A DNA stretch of 64,000 nt from Actinomadura rubteroloni (GTDB lineage: Bacteria > Actinomycetota > Actinomycetes > Streptosporangiales > Streptosporangiaceae). The stretch lies in assembly GCF_002911665.1 (NCBI RefSeq), contig NZ_MTBP01000004.1, positions 372,001 through 436,000 of the forward strand, read 5' to 3'. Below the pieces are notes generated by a model. It made no database searches and had not been told where the DNA came from. It was given only the letters and a program-made list of their open reading frames with translations. Below, one piece after another: positions 1-7,838 of this stretch. Made by a program: the position numbers and the translations under genes. Every line of letters starts with the position of its first letter. The first letter of the stretch is position 1.

Positions 1-896
1 TCGTCCCCGACACGGTGGTGGACGGCGACGTCGCGCTGGTGCTGTCGCGGGTGAAGCGGGGACGGCCGCCGATCTGCGTGGCGATCCACGTCGAGGGCGT
101 CCCCGGCCAGGAGGACCTGGACCTGCTGCGCCAGCTCGGGCAGACGCTCGCCCTCGCGATGGAGGCCATGCGGTCCTTCACCGAGCAGCACCTGATCTCG
201 CTGACGCTCCAGCGCAGCCTGCTGCCCGCGCTGCGGCCGTCGGTGCCCGGATGGGAGTTCGCCGTCCGGTACGAGCCCGCGAGCGACCAGGCCGAGGTCG
301 GCGGCGACTTCTACGAGGTGCTGGACCGGGGCGACCACGTCCTCATCGCGATCGGGGACGTGCAGGGGCACTCGCTGGTCGCGGCGACGGTGATGGCCGA
401 GATCCGGCACGCGCTGCGGGCGTTCGCCGAGGAGGGCCACGACGGCGAGACGATCCTGCGGCTGCTCAACGGCGTGATGCAGCGCTACCACGACGACCAG
501 ACCGCGACCGTCTGCATCATGACGCTGGATCCCCGGACGGGATGGCTGCGGGTGGCGAGCGGCGGGCACCTCCCGCCGCTGTTCGTCGCCGACGGCGCGG
601 CCCGCTACGGCCGGGGCGGCGGCCTGCTGCTCGGGTTCCCGGCGGAGCGCATCGAGATCGAGGAGACGGTCGTGCCGCCGGGCGGCATGGTCATGCTCAT
701 CACCGACGGGCTGATCGAGGACCGCGGGGTCTCGCTGACCGACAATCTCGAACGGCTCCGCGACGTGGCCGTCCGTGTGGACGAGGACTTGGAACGGTTC
801 AGCGACCGGGTGATCGCCGAGTTCGGGCACCGGGAAGACGACGTCGCGATGATCGTCATTCGCCGCGATCCGGCCGAATCGTCCTCGGTCTCCTAG
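1..896 (+). CDS. PP2C-type (SpoIIE-family) Ser/Thr phosphatase, 5'-truncated
   Basis: The reading frame is open to the left edge, so the true start lies outside the window; a GTG at 15 is only the first in-frame start seen. The visible part begins with the end of a GAF-like sensor segment (LGQTLALAMEAMR) and a short linker, then a full SpoIIE/PP2C catalytic domain. Metal-binding motifs are visible: VGGDFYEV, GDVQGHSL, TDGLIEDR and a terminal DDVAMIVIR. Proteins of this family dephosphorylate anti-sigma-factor antagonists or act in partner-switching stress signalling in actinomycetes. No anti-sigma partner is in view, so the target is unknown. Family assignment is secure; the role is inference. 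Confidence 0.9.
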   Translation, partial: VPDTVVDGDVALVLSRVKRGRPPICVAIHVEGVPGQEDLDLLRQLGQTLALAMEAMRSFTEQHLISLTLQRSLLPALRPSVPGWEFAVRYEPASDQAEVGGDFYEVLDRGDHVLIAIGDVQGHSLVAATVMAEIRHALRAFAEEGHDGETILRLLNGVMQRYHDDQTATVCIMTLDPRTGWLRVASGGHLPPLFVADGAARYGRGGGLLLGFPAERIEIEETVVPPGGMVMLITDGLIEDRGVSLTDNLERLRDVAVRVDEDLERFSDRVIAEFGHREDDVAMIVIRRDPAESSSVS

Positions 897-932
897 CCTT
901 TCCCCGGTTCCTGCGCCGCGCCGGCGAGCGGG

Positions 933-938
933 TAAATT
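933..938 (+). promoter_or_regulatory. Candidate -10 element for a leaderless transcript
   Basis: TAAATT lies 6 nt before the ATG at 945, the spacing expected if transcription begins at that ATG. It is one of the few AT-rich hexamers in this neighbourhood. No convincing -35 is seen. Confidence 0.4.
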
Positions 939-944
939 AACGAC

Positions 945-989
945 ATGGGTGAGCATTCTTTGTCGTCGTCCGGCGGCCTCGCGACGTGA
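945..989 (+). CDS. Possible 14-codon leader peptide
   Basis: An ATG directly after the candidate -10 opens a 14-codon frame (MGEHSLSSSGGLAT). Its TGA overlaps the GTG start of the next gene in a GTGA junction at 986-989. The arrangement suggests a leaderless mRNA whose first ORF feeds ribosomes to the next gene by termination-reinitiation. A sequencing or frame error joining the two frames is an alternative, but the downstream frame contains a TGA at 950, so the junction would have to lie between 950 and 986. Low confidence. Confidence 0.3.
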   Translation: MGEHSLSSSGGLAT

Positions 990-1195
990 TCACCGGCGAG
1001 CGGAACGCCCTCTGCCTCGACGGGCCGTACCACGGCGCGCTCGTCCGGGTGGAGCAGGAGGTCGGCGCCGTCGAGATCCCGGACCCCACCGAGGCTTTCG
1101 GCGGCCGGGCGCGGTACCGCATCACGCGCGAGCGCGTGCACCATCCGTCCCGCCACGCGCCTTTCGTCGTGCTGCGCTGGACGGGCGACGACTGA
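986..1195 (+). CDS. Small protein of unknown function (69 aa)
   Basis: Starts at the only usable in-frame start (GTG) after a stop at 950. The product is 69 residues with a patterned, ordered composition: CLDGPYHGALVRVEQ, then PDPTEAF and RYRITRERVHHP, ending VVLRWTGDD. It has no signal peptide or membrane segment and looks like one small beta-rich domain. I do not recognise the family; the G/C third-position pattern and the GTGA junction with the upstream mini-ORF argue that it is translated. Its stop is about 20 nt from the end of the convergent gene. Confidence 0.55.
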   Translation: MITGERNALCLDGPYHGALVRVEQEVGAVEIPDPTEAFGGRARYRITRERVHHPSRHAPFVVLRWTGDD

Positions 1196-1216
1196 TCATC
1201 GCGCTTTCCGCGCCGG

Positions 1217-2482
1217 TCAGGGAGCGGCGTTGAGGAAGCGGTCCAGGGCGTGGAGTTCGGGCGTGAACGCGTCCGGGTCCAGGGCGGGGGCGCCGTGCGG
1301 CCGGACGGCCCGGTCCCGGTTGTGCCTCTCCTGCGCGCCGTGCGCCCACGCCAGGTGGAGTGCGCGCAGGTCGCCGTCCAGCAGCGCGGCGCGCAGCGGC
1401 AGCAGCTCGGCCAGCCACGGCGCCGGGTCGGTGCCCGCGTACGCGGTCTCCCGGTCCTCCTCGTAGCGTTCGAGTTCGACGACGACGTCGCCGTCGCGCA
1501 CCGCCAGCGCGACGCCGAACAGGATCCGGTACGGCTCGACCCGCCGGGCGAGGGAGCCGGGCAGCCGGAACCGCAGGCTGCGCGGGCCGCGCTGGTCGAA
1601 CGACAGGCCCGCGTCGAAGCAGTCGCCGAAGACGCGGCCCGGGTCCCAGCCGAGGTCCTCGCGGTCCGGGTCGATCATCCGGTCGAACAGGAGCCGGCCG
1701 GGGCCGATGTCGGCGTCCGGCACGGCCGCGCGCAGCGCCGCGACCCGGGCGCCGTCCAGCCGGCGGCCGACGGTCCGGAACTCGTGGTAGCGGCGGAGCG
1801 CGCCGCGCCGGGCGGCGGCCCACTCGGCCCACTCGTCCAGGTCGTCGTCATCGTCGGCGACCATCGCCTTGACCTCGGCGCAGTAGTCGGGCCAGGCCGT
1901 GAACAGGGCGCCGACCGGCTCGTCGCCGACGACCGCGGCGGCGGCCGTCGCGGCGCCCGGGCCGTCGCCGAACGCGTGCCGCAGGTACCAGCCGAGGAAC
2001 GCGCGGCGGCGGGCCTGGTCCTCCTCGTCGCGCGCCCGCGCGATCTGGTCCCGCGCGGCGCGGACGATCGCGGCCGGGTCGTCGCGCGCCGCCCGCAGCC
2101 GGACGAGCCGGGCGCGGAACAGGTCGGCGAGCGCGCCGAGGTCGGCGGCGGCGTGCGCCCGGCTCCGGTAGCGCCGTCCGGGCGCGGCCAGCCGCTCCAG
2201 CGGACGTTCCATCAGCGCGGCGAGAACGCGGTTCCAGGCCGGGTTCCGCACCCGAATGCACCGTAAGGCCGGGGACTCCGGGCTGAGGTGCAGGAGCAGG
2301 CCGGCGTCCTCGTCCAGCCAGAGCCGGTGCGGCGGGCCGTCCTGGACGGCCGTGATCGCGGTCAGTTCGCGGGCGGCCGGGTGCTCGGCGGCGATCCGCC
2401 GTTCGATGCGGGCGGCGTCCGGGACGATGTCGGGAAGAGTCTCGGCGGGCGTGTCGGAGGCGATGACGCGTTCACGGTCCAT
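1217..2482 (-). CDS. Hypothetical cytosolic protein (421 aa)
   Basis: Not recognised. It reads as one soluble protein with no signal peptide or transmembrane helix. Features: a helical region rich in Arg/Ala around residues 120-170, an acidic run of five Asp at about residue 210, and a C-terminal region with LLPLRAALLDGDLRALHLAW near residue 365. That last motif resembles a segment I associate with large uncharacterised actinobacterial proteins, but I cannot name a domain. ATG start at 2482. The gene ends 21 bp from the convergent small gene and stands alone on its strand. Confidence 0.6.
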   Translation of the reverse strand: MDRERVIASDTPAETLPDIVPDAARIERRIAAEHPAARELTAITAVQDGPPHRLWLDEDAGLLLHLSPESPALRCIRVRNPAWNRVLAALMERPLERLAAPGRRYRSRAHAAADLGALADLFRARLVRLRAARDDPAAIVRAARDQIARARDEEDQARRRAFLGWYLRHAFGDGPGAATAAAAVVGDEPVGALFTAWPDYCAEVKAMVADDDDDLDEWAEWAAARRGALRRYHEFRTVGRRLDGARVAALRAAVPDADIGPGRLLFDRMIDPDREDLGWDPGRVFGDCFDAGLSFDQRGPRSLRFRLPGSLARRVEPYRILFGVALAVRDGDVVVELERYEEDRETAYAGTDPAPWLAELLPLRAALLDGDLRALHLAWAHGAQERHNRDRAVRPHGAPALDPDAFTPELHALDRFLNAAP

Positions 2483-2539
2483 GGCGGTCTCCGGGGGAGG
2501 GCGGCCGGGCTGCCGACGCCCCCATCGTGCCAGACGCCG

Positions 2540-3688
2540 TCAGAACGCGCTCACCCCGGTCAGCGCGCGGCCGATCAGCAGCGTCTGGATCTGACTCGTG
2601 CCTTCGTAGAGCGTCATCACCCGGGCGTCCCGCAGGTACTTGCCGACGGGGTACTCGTCGATGTAGCCGTAGCCGCCGAACACCTGGAGCGCGTCGTTGG
2701 CGGCGCGGACGGCGGCCTCGCTGGCGAACAGCTTGGCCTTGGACGACTCGGTCGCGAACGGCAGCCCCCGGTCGATCAGGTCGGCGACGCGCCAGGTCAG
2801 CAGCCGCGCGGCGTCCACGTCGAGGGCGATCCGCGCCAGCATCTCCTGGACGAGCTGGTACGACGCGATCGGCTTGCCGAACTGGTCGCGGTCGGCGGCG
2901 TACCCGACGGCGGCGTCCAGGCAGCCCTGCGCGATGCCGACGCAGCCCGCCGCGACCGACATGCGGCCCTTGGCGAGCGCGCTCATCGCGACCGTGAAGC
3001 CCTTGCCCTCGGGGCCGAGCCGTGCCGCGTCCGGGACGCGCACGCCGTCCAGGACGATCTCGGCGGTCGCCTGCCCGCGCAGCCCGAGCTTGCCGTGGAT
3101 GACGCGGGCCTCGAACCCCTCCGCGTCCGTCGGGACGAGGAAGGCCGTCACGCCCCGGTGCCCCGGCCCGCCGGTGCGGGCGAAGACGAGCGCGACGTCG
3201 GCCCAGGTGCCGTTGGTGATGAACATCTTGGTGCCGGTGAGCAGCCAGTCGCCGCCGTCGCGGACGGCCCGGGTGGTGAGGTTCGCGGCGTCCGATCCGG
3301 TGCCGGGCTCGGTGAGGCCGAAGCAGCCGAGCGCCTCGCCGGACGTCAGGCGGGGCAGCCATTCGCGCTTCTGCTCGTCGGTGCCGTGGCCGGCGATCGA
3401 CTTGCCGACCAGGCCGAGCGACACCGACACGATGCCGCGCACCGCCGAGTCGCCCCGGCCGAGTTCCTCCAGCACCAGGCAGTAGGACAGGTGGTCGCCG
3501 CCGGATCCGCCGTGCTCCTCGGGCAGCGTCATCCCGAGGAAGCCGAGGTCTCCGAGCCTTGGCACGATGCTCCGGTCCACCTCCTCGGCGCGGTCCCACG
3601 CGGCGGCGTGCGGGACGATCTCGCGGTCCACGAACTCGGCGGCCAGGCGGCGCAGGGCCTCCTGCTCGTCCGACAGTCCCAGGTCCAT
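2540..3688 (-). CDS. Acyl-CoA dehydrogenase
   Basis: A 382-residue FAD-dependent acyl-CoA dehydrogenase of normal length. Visible are the N-terminal helical domain, the middle-domain signature CFGLTEPGTGSD followed by FITNGTWAD (flavin and substrate contacts), the C-terminal DQFGKPI segment, and the QVFGGYGYIDEYPVGKYLRDAR/YEGTSQIQ segment. The catalytic base is expected in the YEGTSQIQ region (Glu), as in short-chain acyl-CoA dehydrogenases. It would oxidise an acyl-CoA thioester to the enoyl-CoA and pass electrons to ETF. It is divergent from a TetR gene across an operator-rich gap, so that TetR is its likely regulator. The chain-length substrate cannot be told from sequence. Confidence 0.93.
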   Translation of the reverse strand: MDLGLSDEQEALRRLAAEFVDREIVPHAAAWDRAEEVDRSIVPRLGDLGFLGMTLPEEHGGSGGDHLSYCLVLEELGRGDSAVRGIVSVSLGLVGKSIAGHGTDEQKREWLPRLTSGEALGCFGLTEPGTGSDAANLTTRAVRDGGDWLLTGTKMFITNGTWADVALVFARTGGPGHRGVTAFLVPTDAEGFEARVIHGKLGLRGQATAEIVLDGVRVPDAARLGPEGKGFTVAMSALAKGRMSVAAGCVGIAQGCLDAAVGYAADRDQFGKPIASYQLVQEMLARIALDVDAARLLTWRVADLIDRGLPFATESSKAKLFASEAAVRAANDALQVFGGYGYIDEYPVGKYLRDARVMTLYEGTSQIQTLLIGRALTGVSAF

Positions 3689-3700
3689 GACGGCTCCCGA

Positions 3701-3757
3701 AAACTAGCAATGCGAGTTTTATCGCAGGCTAGCACGCTAAACTAGCGCCGCAAGTTT
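3701..3757. promoter_or_regulatory. Tandem palindromic operators between acyl-CoA dehydrogenase and TetR
   Basis: Two 19-bp palindromes occupy the divergent promoter: AAACTAGCAATGCGAGTTT at 3701-3719 and AAACTAGCGCCGCAAGTTT at 3739-3757. They share the pattern AAACTMGC-N3-GCRAGTTT with centres 38 bp apart. They are the most AT-rich bases nearby and lie where both promoters must be. The adjacent TetR protein is the obvious binder (inference). Confidence 0.7.
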
Positions 3758-3775
3758 CCGGTTCGGAGGTGACCC

Positions 3776-4414
3776 GTGGCCCGGCCGCGTCGACCGCTGC
3801 TCAGCCGCGCCCGCATCGTCGCGGCGGCGCTGGCGCTCGTGGACGCCGACGGCCTGGAGGCGCTGTCCACCCGGCGGCTCGCGGCGGACCTCGGCGTCAG
3901 CGGGCCGTCCCTCTACAACCACGTCGCCACCAAGGACGAGCTGCTGGACGCCGTCGTGGACGCCGTCCTCGGCGAGGTCGACCTGTCGATGTTCCCCGGG
4001 CCGTCCTGGCGGGCGTCCCTGGAGGCGTGGGCGCGCTCCTACCGCGCCGCGCTCGCCGCCCACCCGAACGTCGTGCCCGCGATCGGGCAGCCCCGGGGCG
4101 GGCGGCCCAACGCGCTGCGCCTCGCCGACGCCGTCTTCGGCGGGCTGGTGGACGCGGGCTGGCCGCGCCGCGAGGCCACCCGCGTCGGCGCGCTGCTGCG
4201 CTACTTCATCACCGGCTCGGCGCTCGGCACGTTCGCGGGCGGGTTTCCCGACGACGCCGCCGTCTACGCGGGCGCCTACCCCCGGCTGGACCAGGCGCAC
4301 CTGCTCGCGGGGCGCCAGCGGGAGATCGACGCGGCGGCCTTCGAGACCGGGCTGACCGCGCTGCTGGACGGGCTGGAACTGCGGTTCGCCGCCGTCCGCG
4401 CCCGGCCGGTCTAG
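3776..4414 (+). CDS. TetR/AcrR-family regulator
   Basis: 212 residues. An N-terminal helix-turn-helix is clear (LSTRRLAADLGVSGPSLYNHVATKDELLDAVVD), followed by a ligand-binding domain of the TetR_C type found in TetR itself. The GTG start is supported by GGAGG at 3765-3769. The two 19-bp palindromes upstream suggest that it represses itself and the divergent acyl-CoA dehydrogenase, perhaps responding to an acyl-CoA. Its TAG overlaps the TAG of the convergent ABC gene: both stops share the CTAG at 4411-4414. Confidence 0.88.
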   Translation: MARPRRPLLSRARIVAAALALVDADGLEALSTRRLAADLGVSGPSLYNHVATKDELLDAVVDAVLGEVDLSMFPGPSWRASLEAWARSYRAALAAHPNVVPAIGQPRGGRPNALRLADAVFGGLVDAGWPRREATRVGALLRYFITGSALGTFAGGFPDDAAVYAGAYPRLDQAHLLAGRQREIDAAAFETGLTALLDGLELRFAAVRARPV

Positions 4415-5376
4415 CGCGCCGCCGAGTACGGGATCTCCCCCTGGTAGAGGCGCGCGACGATCTCCTCGATGTCCGGTTCGCGCAGCGCGATGTCGCGGAC
4501 CTCGTGCCGTGCCGCGAGGGTCGCGACGACCGCCGCCGCGTTCGCCTCGGCGGGCAGCCGCAGCCACTGCCGGGGTCCCTCGACGCGCTCGACCACGGCG
4601 CCGTCCACCGCGACGGGCGGCTCCGGGCGCGCCAGCTCCACCACCAGGATCCGGCCCGACCCGGCGGTGGCGCGCAGGGCGTCCAGCGAGCCGTCGAACG
4701 CCAGCCGTCCGTGGTCCACGATCATGACGCGGCGGCACAGCCGCTCGATGTCGCCGAGGTCGTGCGTGGTCAGCAGGATCGTCGTGCCGCGCTCGGTGTT
4801 CAGCCGCTCCAGGAACGCGCGGACGGTCGCCTTGCTGACCACGTCCAGGCCGATCGTCGGCTCGTCCAGGACGAGCAGGTCGGGCGCGTGCAGCAGTGCG
4901 GCGGCCAGGTCGCCGCGCATCCGCTGGCCGAGGCTGAGCTGCCGGACGGGCGTCGCCAGGAACGGGCCGAGGTCCAGCAGCGCGGTCAGCTCGTCCAGCC
5001 GCTCCCGGTGCGCGCCCGCCTCCACCCGGTACAGCCGCCGCACGAGCGCGAGACTGTCGCGCAGCGGCAGGTCCCACCAGAGCGTCGTCCGGTGCCCGAA
5101 GACGACGCCGAGGCGGCGGGCCAGGGCCGTCCGCTGCCGGGACGGGTCCAGCCCGCAGACCCGGACGGTCCCGGACGTCGGGGTGAGGATCCCGGTCAGC
5201 ATCTTGATCGTCGTGGATTTTCCGGCGCCGTTCGGGCCGAGGTAGCCGACGAACTCGCCCGGCGCGACCGTGAACGACACGCCGTCCACCGCGCTCACCC
5301 GCCGCCGCGTCCGGCGCAGCCGCCCGGAGCGCTCCCGGACGGTGAAGGTCTTGCGGACGTCCCCGGCCTCGATCAT
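4411..5376 (-). CDS. ABC-2-type transporter ATP-binding protein
   Basis: 321 residues from the ATG at 5376, chosen because it lies just after the upstream permease stop and begins the conserved MIEAGDVRKTF. Walker A GPNGAGKST is at residues 47-55. The signature is LSLGQR, a variant of LSGGQ typical of the NatA-like/DUF990 exporter subfamily. Walker B is LLVLDEPTIGLD, and the switch His lies in LTTHDLGD. A C-terminal extension follows the nucleotide-binding domain. It energises the two permeases encoded immediately upstream; the three genes form one tight operon. The substrate is unknown. Confidence 0.92.
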   Translation of the reverse strand: MIEAGDVRKTFTVRERSGRLRRTRRRVSAVDGVSFTVAPGEFVGYLGPNGAGKSTTIKMLTGILTPTSGTVRVCGLDPSRQRTALARRLGVVFGHRTTLWWDLPLRDSLALVRRLYRVEAGAHRERLDELTALLDLGPFLATPVRQLSLGQRMRGDLAAALLHAPDLLVLDEPTIGLDVVSKATVRAFLERLNTERGTTILLTTHDLGDIERLCRRVMIVDHGRLAFDGSLDALRATAGSGRILVVELARPEPPVAVDGAVVERVEGPRQWLRLPAEANAAAVVATLAARHEVRDIALREPDIEEIVARLYQGEIPYSAAR

Positions 5377-5378
5377 CG

Positions 5379-6182
5379 TCAGCTCCCCGTCGATCGGTAG
5401 CGGCGCAGCCCCGCCCGCCACGCCAGCGCCGCCAGCCCGCACACCGCGACCGCGACCGCCGGGGAGGCGAGCCGCGCCGCCGCCGGGAGCCCCAGCGGGT
5501 CGGGCCGGTCCAGGACGTACAGGGCGGGCTGCCAGTTCACGAACGCCAGCGGGACGGCGAACGTCACGCCGCGCACGAAGTCCCGCGCGAACACGCTCAT
5601 CGGGTACTGGGTGAGGAACGAGCCCCCGAACGTCAGGGCCTTGCCCGCGCCGTGGCTCTCCAGCAGGACGAACTGCACCGACGCGACCAGCACCCAGAAC
5701 CCGCAGAAGATCGCCGTCCCGGAGACGACCATGACCGGGACCATCGCGACGCGGCCCGCCGTCCAGTCGGTGTCCAGCCGGGGCAGGACGACCGCCAGCA
5801 GCACCGCGGGCAGCACCAGCTTCGCGAACCGGCGCGGGCTGTACTCCTCGGTCGCGACCTGGACGAGCGGGCTCACCGGACGCAGCAGCATCGCGTCGAA
5901 CGTCCCCTCCCGGACGTGCCGGGCGAGCAGGTCGGCGTTCCCGAGCAGCGCGTCCGACAGCACGAACGCGAGCTGCGACGTCGCGTACAGGAACAGCACC
6001 TGCGCGGCGCCGAACCCGCCGAGCCGGTGGACGCGGGCGAACAGCAGTCCGATCCCCGCCGCGTCCAGCCCGGCGATCGCGGCGGACGCGACGCCGAGCA
6101 GCACCATCGACACCGGGTACTGGGCGGCGGCGCGCAGCCACACCCGGGCGAGCGTCCCGTAGGTGCGCAGCGCGTCACCCAC
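5379..6182 (-). CDS. ABC-2 family permease (DUF990-like), second subunit
   Basis: 267 residues with about six hydrophobic segments and the ARHVREGTFDAMLLRPVSPL motif typical of the DUF990/ABC-2 family. Its start overlaps the end of the first permease by 8 nt, and its stop lies 2 nt before the ATPase start. It would pair with the neighbouring permease as a heterodimeric exporter channel. The substrate is unknown. Confidence 0.88.
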   Translation of the reverse strand: MGDALRTYGTLARVWLRAAAQYPVSMVLLGVASAAIAGLDAAGIGLLFARVHRLGGFGAAQVLFLYATSQLAFVLSDALLGNADLLARHVREGTFDAMLLRPVSPLVQVATEEYSPRRFAKLVLPAVLLAVVLPRLDTDWTAGRVAMVPVMVVSGTAIFCGFWVLVASVQFVLLESHGAGKALTFGGSFLTQYPMSVFARDFVRGVTFAVPLAFVNWQPALYVLDRPDPLGLPAAARLASPAVAVAVCGLAALAWRAGLRRYRSTGS

Positions 6183-6954
6183 CCTGCACCACCAGCCGCC
6201 GCCGCGCCGCGCCGGTCACGGCCGCGCCCGCCAGCAGCAGCGCCGCCGCCCACCCGGCCTCGAAGGCGAGCGCGGCGGCGGCGTTCCCGCGTCCGAGGAA
6301 CACCTCGCCGGGGACCTGGACGAGCGCCGACCACGGCAGCGCTTCGGCGACCGCGCGCAGCGGGCCGGGGAACACGACGAGCGGCACCGTCATCCCGGAG
6401 AAGAACAGGGTCAGGACGAGCGCGATCGGCTGGATGCCCCGGTCGTCGTGCAGCCAGAACACCGACAGCGCCACCAGGTAGCGCAGCCCGAAGCTGACCA
6501 GCACGGCGAGGACGAACGACGCCGCGAACAGCGCGAGCCCGCCCGGCCCCGGCACCCGCAGCCCGAACACCAGCGCCCCGCACAGCAGCGGCGGCCCCGA
6601 GCGGAGCAACAGCGTGCCCGTCGCACGGCCGAGGTCGTCGGCCAGCCACCAGCCCTGGAGGCTCACCGGGCGGTACAGGTCGACGGCGACGTCGCCGCTG
6701 CGAATCCGGGCCGTCAGGTCCAGCCCGCCGAACACCTGGACGGCCCCGAGGAGCGCCTGCGTGACGAACGAGAACGTGACGGCGTCGGCCGCGTCCCAGC
6801 CGCCGAGCCCGGGCCGCTCCCGCCACAGCGCGATGAGGATGAAGGCCCGCAGCAGCCCGAAGAACGCGTTCGTGAGTCCTTCGGCGAGCGCCATTCCGAG
6901 GTAGGCGGCCTGCCGGCGCAACGCGAACCAGGCGATCCACGGATAGACGCTCAC
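6175..6954 (-). CDS. ABC-2 family permease (DUF990-like), first subunit
   Basis: 259 residues with about six transmembrane segments and the paralogous motif IRSGDVAVDLYRPVSLQGWWLADDLG, equivalent to the second permease. It is the first gene of the three-gene operon. GTG or ATG usage at the start cannot be tested further; the called ATG at 6954 gives MSVYPWIAWFALRRQAAYLG, a plausible N-terminus. Confidence 0.86.
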   Translation of the reverse strand: MSVYPWIAWFALRRQAAYLGMALAEGLTNAFFGLLRAFILIALWRERPGLGGWDAADAVTFSFVTQALLGAVQVFGGLDLTARIRSGDVAVDLYRPVSLQGWWLADDLGRATGTLLLRSGPPLLCGALVFGLRVPGPGGLALFAASFVLAVLVSFGLRYLVALSVFWLHDDRGIQPIALVLTLFFSGMTVPLVVFPGPLRAVAEALPWSALVQVPGEVFLGRGNAAAALAFEAGWAAALLLAGAAVTGAARRRLVVQGG

Positions 6955-7012
6955 TTGCCGAGACCTTAACCGCGTCCCGGCGCCCCTGTCATGGCCTCAT
7001 CCGGTCGCGCTC

Positions 7013-7453
7013 TCAGGGGCGGCAGCGCTCGGCCAGGTGCGCGTCGAGGTTCCCCGCGACGGCCGTCCAGGCGCTCTGCGCGCCATTCTGGTAGCTCTCG
7101 GCCGGGAGGCGTTCGTGAATGATCGTCATCTCGGTGCCGTCGCCGTCCGGGCGGAGCGTGACGGTCACCACCGAGTCCCGGCCGCCGGTCGTGCCGGGGG
7201 ACCGCCAGGTGAAGACGAGCCGGTGCGGCGGATCGACGACCAGGTACTCGCCGGTGACCTCGTCCACGCCGGACGGGAACAGCTTCGCGAACCGGAAGCT
7301 CCCGCCGGGCACCGGGTCGGTCGCGGCCTCGGCGACCGTGCCGGGGCCGGGCATCAGCCAGCGGCGGAGGCGGTCGGGGTCGGTCCAGGCGGCGAAGACG
7401 TCGCCCGGCCCGGCCTTGAGCGTCCTGGTGACCCGGACGGCTCCGTCGGTCAT
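7013..7453 (-). CDS. AHSA1/SRPBCC-domain protein
   Basis: 146 residues from the ATG at 7453, which overlaps the TGA of the ArsR gene as ATGA. START-like fold of the AHSA1 family: FAAWTDPDRLRRWLMPGP near the N-terminus, PHRLVFTWR in the middle, and a C-terminal helix around GAQSAWTAVAGNLDAHL. In actinomycetes this family is very often encoded directly after an ArsR regulator, as here. A small-molecule binding role is likely but no ligand is known. Confidence 0.87.
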   Translation of the reverse strand: MTDGAVRVTRTLKAGPGDVFAAWTDPDRLRRWLMPGPGTVAEAATDPVPGGSFRFAKLFPSGVDEVTGEYLVVDPPHRLVFTWRSPGTTGGRDSVVTVTLRPDGDGTEMTIIHERLPAESYQNGAQSAWTAVAGNLDAHLAERCRP

Positions 7454-7776
7454 GCGTCCTCCTCCAGATGGCGGGCGAGCGCGTCCGCGCTGCGCTCCCA
7501 GAACGCGGTGTAGCGGGCGATCCACGCCTCGGCCTCGGCCAGCGGGCCGGGCGCGGCGCTCAGGTAGTGGTCGCGGCCCCGGACGTCGCGCCGCACCAGC
7601 CCGGCGCGCTCCAGCACGCCGATGTGCTTGGACACCGTCGCCAGGGCCATCGGGAACTCCCGCGCGACGTCGGTGACGCGCACCGGGTCGGCGCGCACGC
7701 GTTCGAGGATCGCGCGGCGGGTCGGATGGGCCAGCGCGGCGTAGGTCAGGTCCAGCGCCTCCAGTTGTTCAGCCAC
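7450..7776 (-). CDS. ArsR-family winged-helix regulator
   Basis: 108 residues with a winged HTH: LTYAALAHPTRRAILERVRADP, then VTDVAREFPMALATVSKHIGVLERAGLVRR. It lacks the CxC metal site of ArsR/SmtB sensors, fitting the subgroup that pairs with AHSA1 proteins. The GTG start at 7776 lies inside a palindrome (ACATT-GCGA-AATGT), so it probably represses itself. It is divergent from an MFS exporter and may control it too. Confidence 0.88.
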   Translation of the reverse strand: MAEQLEALDLTYAALAHPTRRAILERVRADPVRVTDVAREFPMALATVSKHIGVLERAGLVRRDVRGRDHYLSAAPGPLAEAEAWIARYTAFWERSADALARHLEEDA

Positions 7777-7820
7777 ATTGCGAAATGTTAGCGGCCGTGC
7801 GATCGTTCAGCCAATCGGCT
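7775..7820. promoter_or_regulatory. Divergent promoter with two palindromes (ArsR / MFS)
   Basis: ACATT-GCGA-AATGT at 7775-7788 overlaps the ArsR start codon. AGCC-AATC-GGCT at 7809-7820 lies just before the MFS Shine-Dalgarno. Either could be the ArsR operator. Confidence 0.45.
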
Positions 7821-7838
7821 AAATAACTTGGAGGGGCC

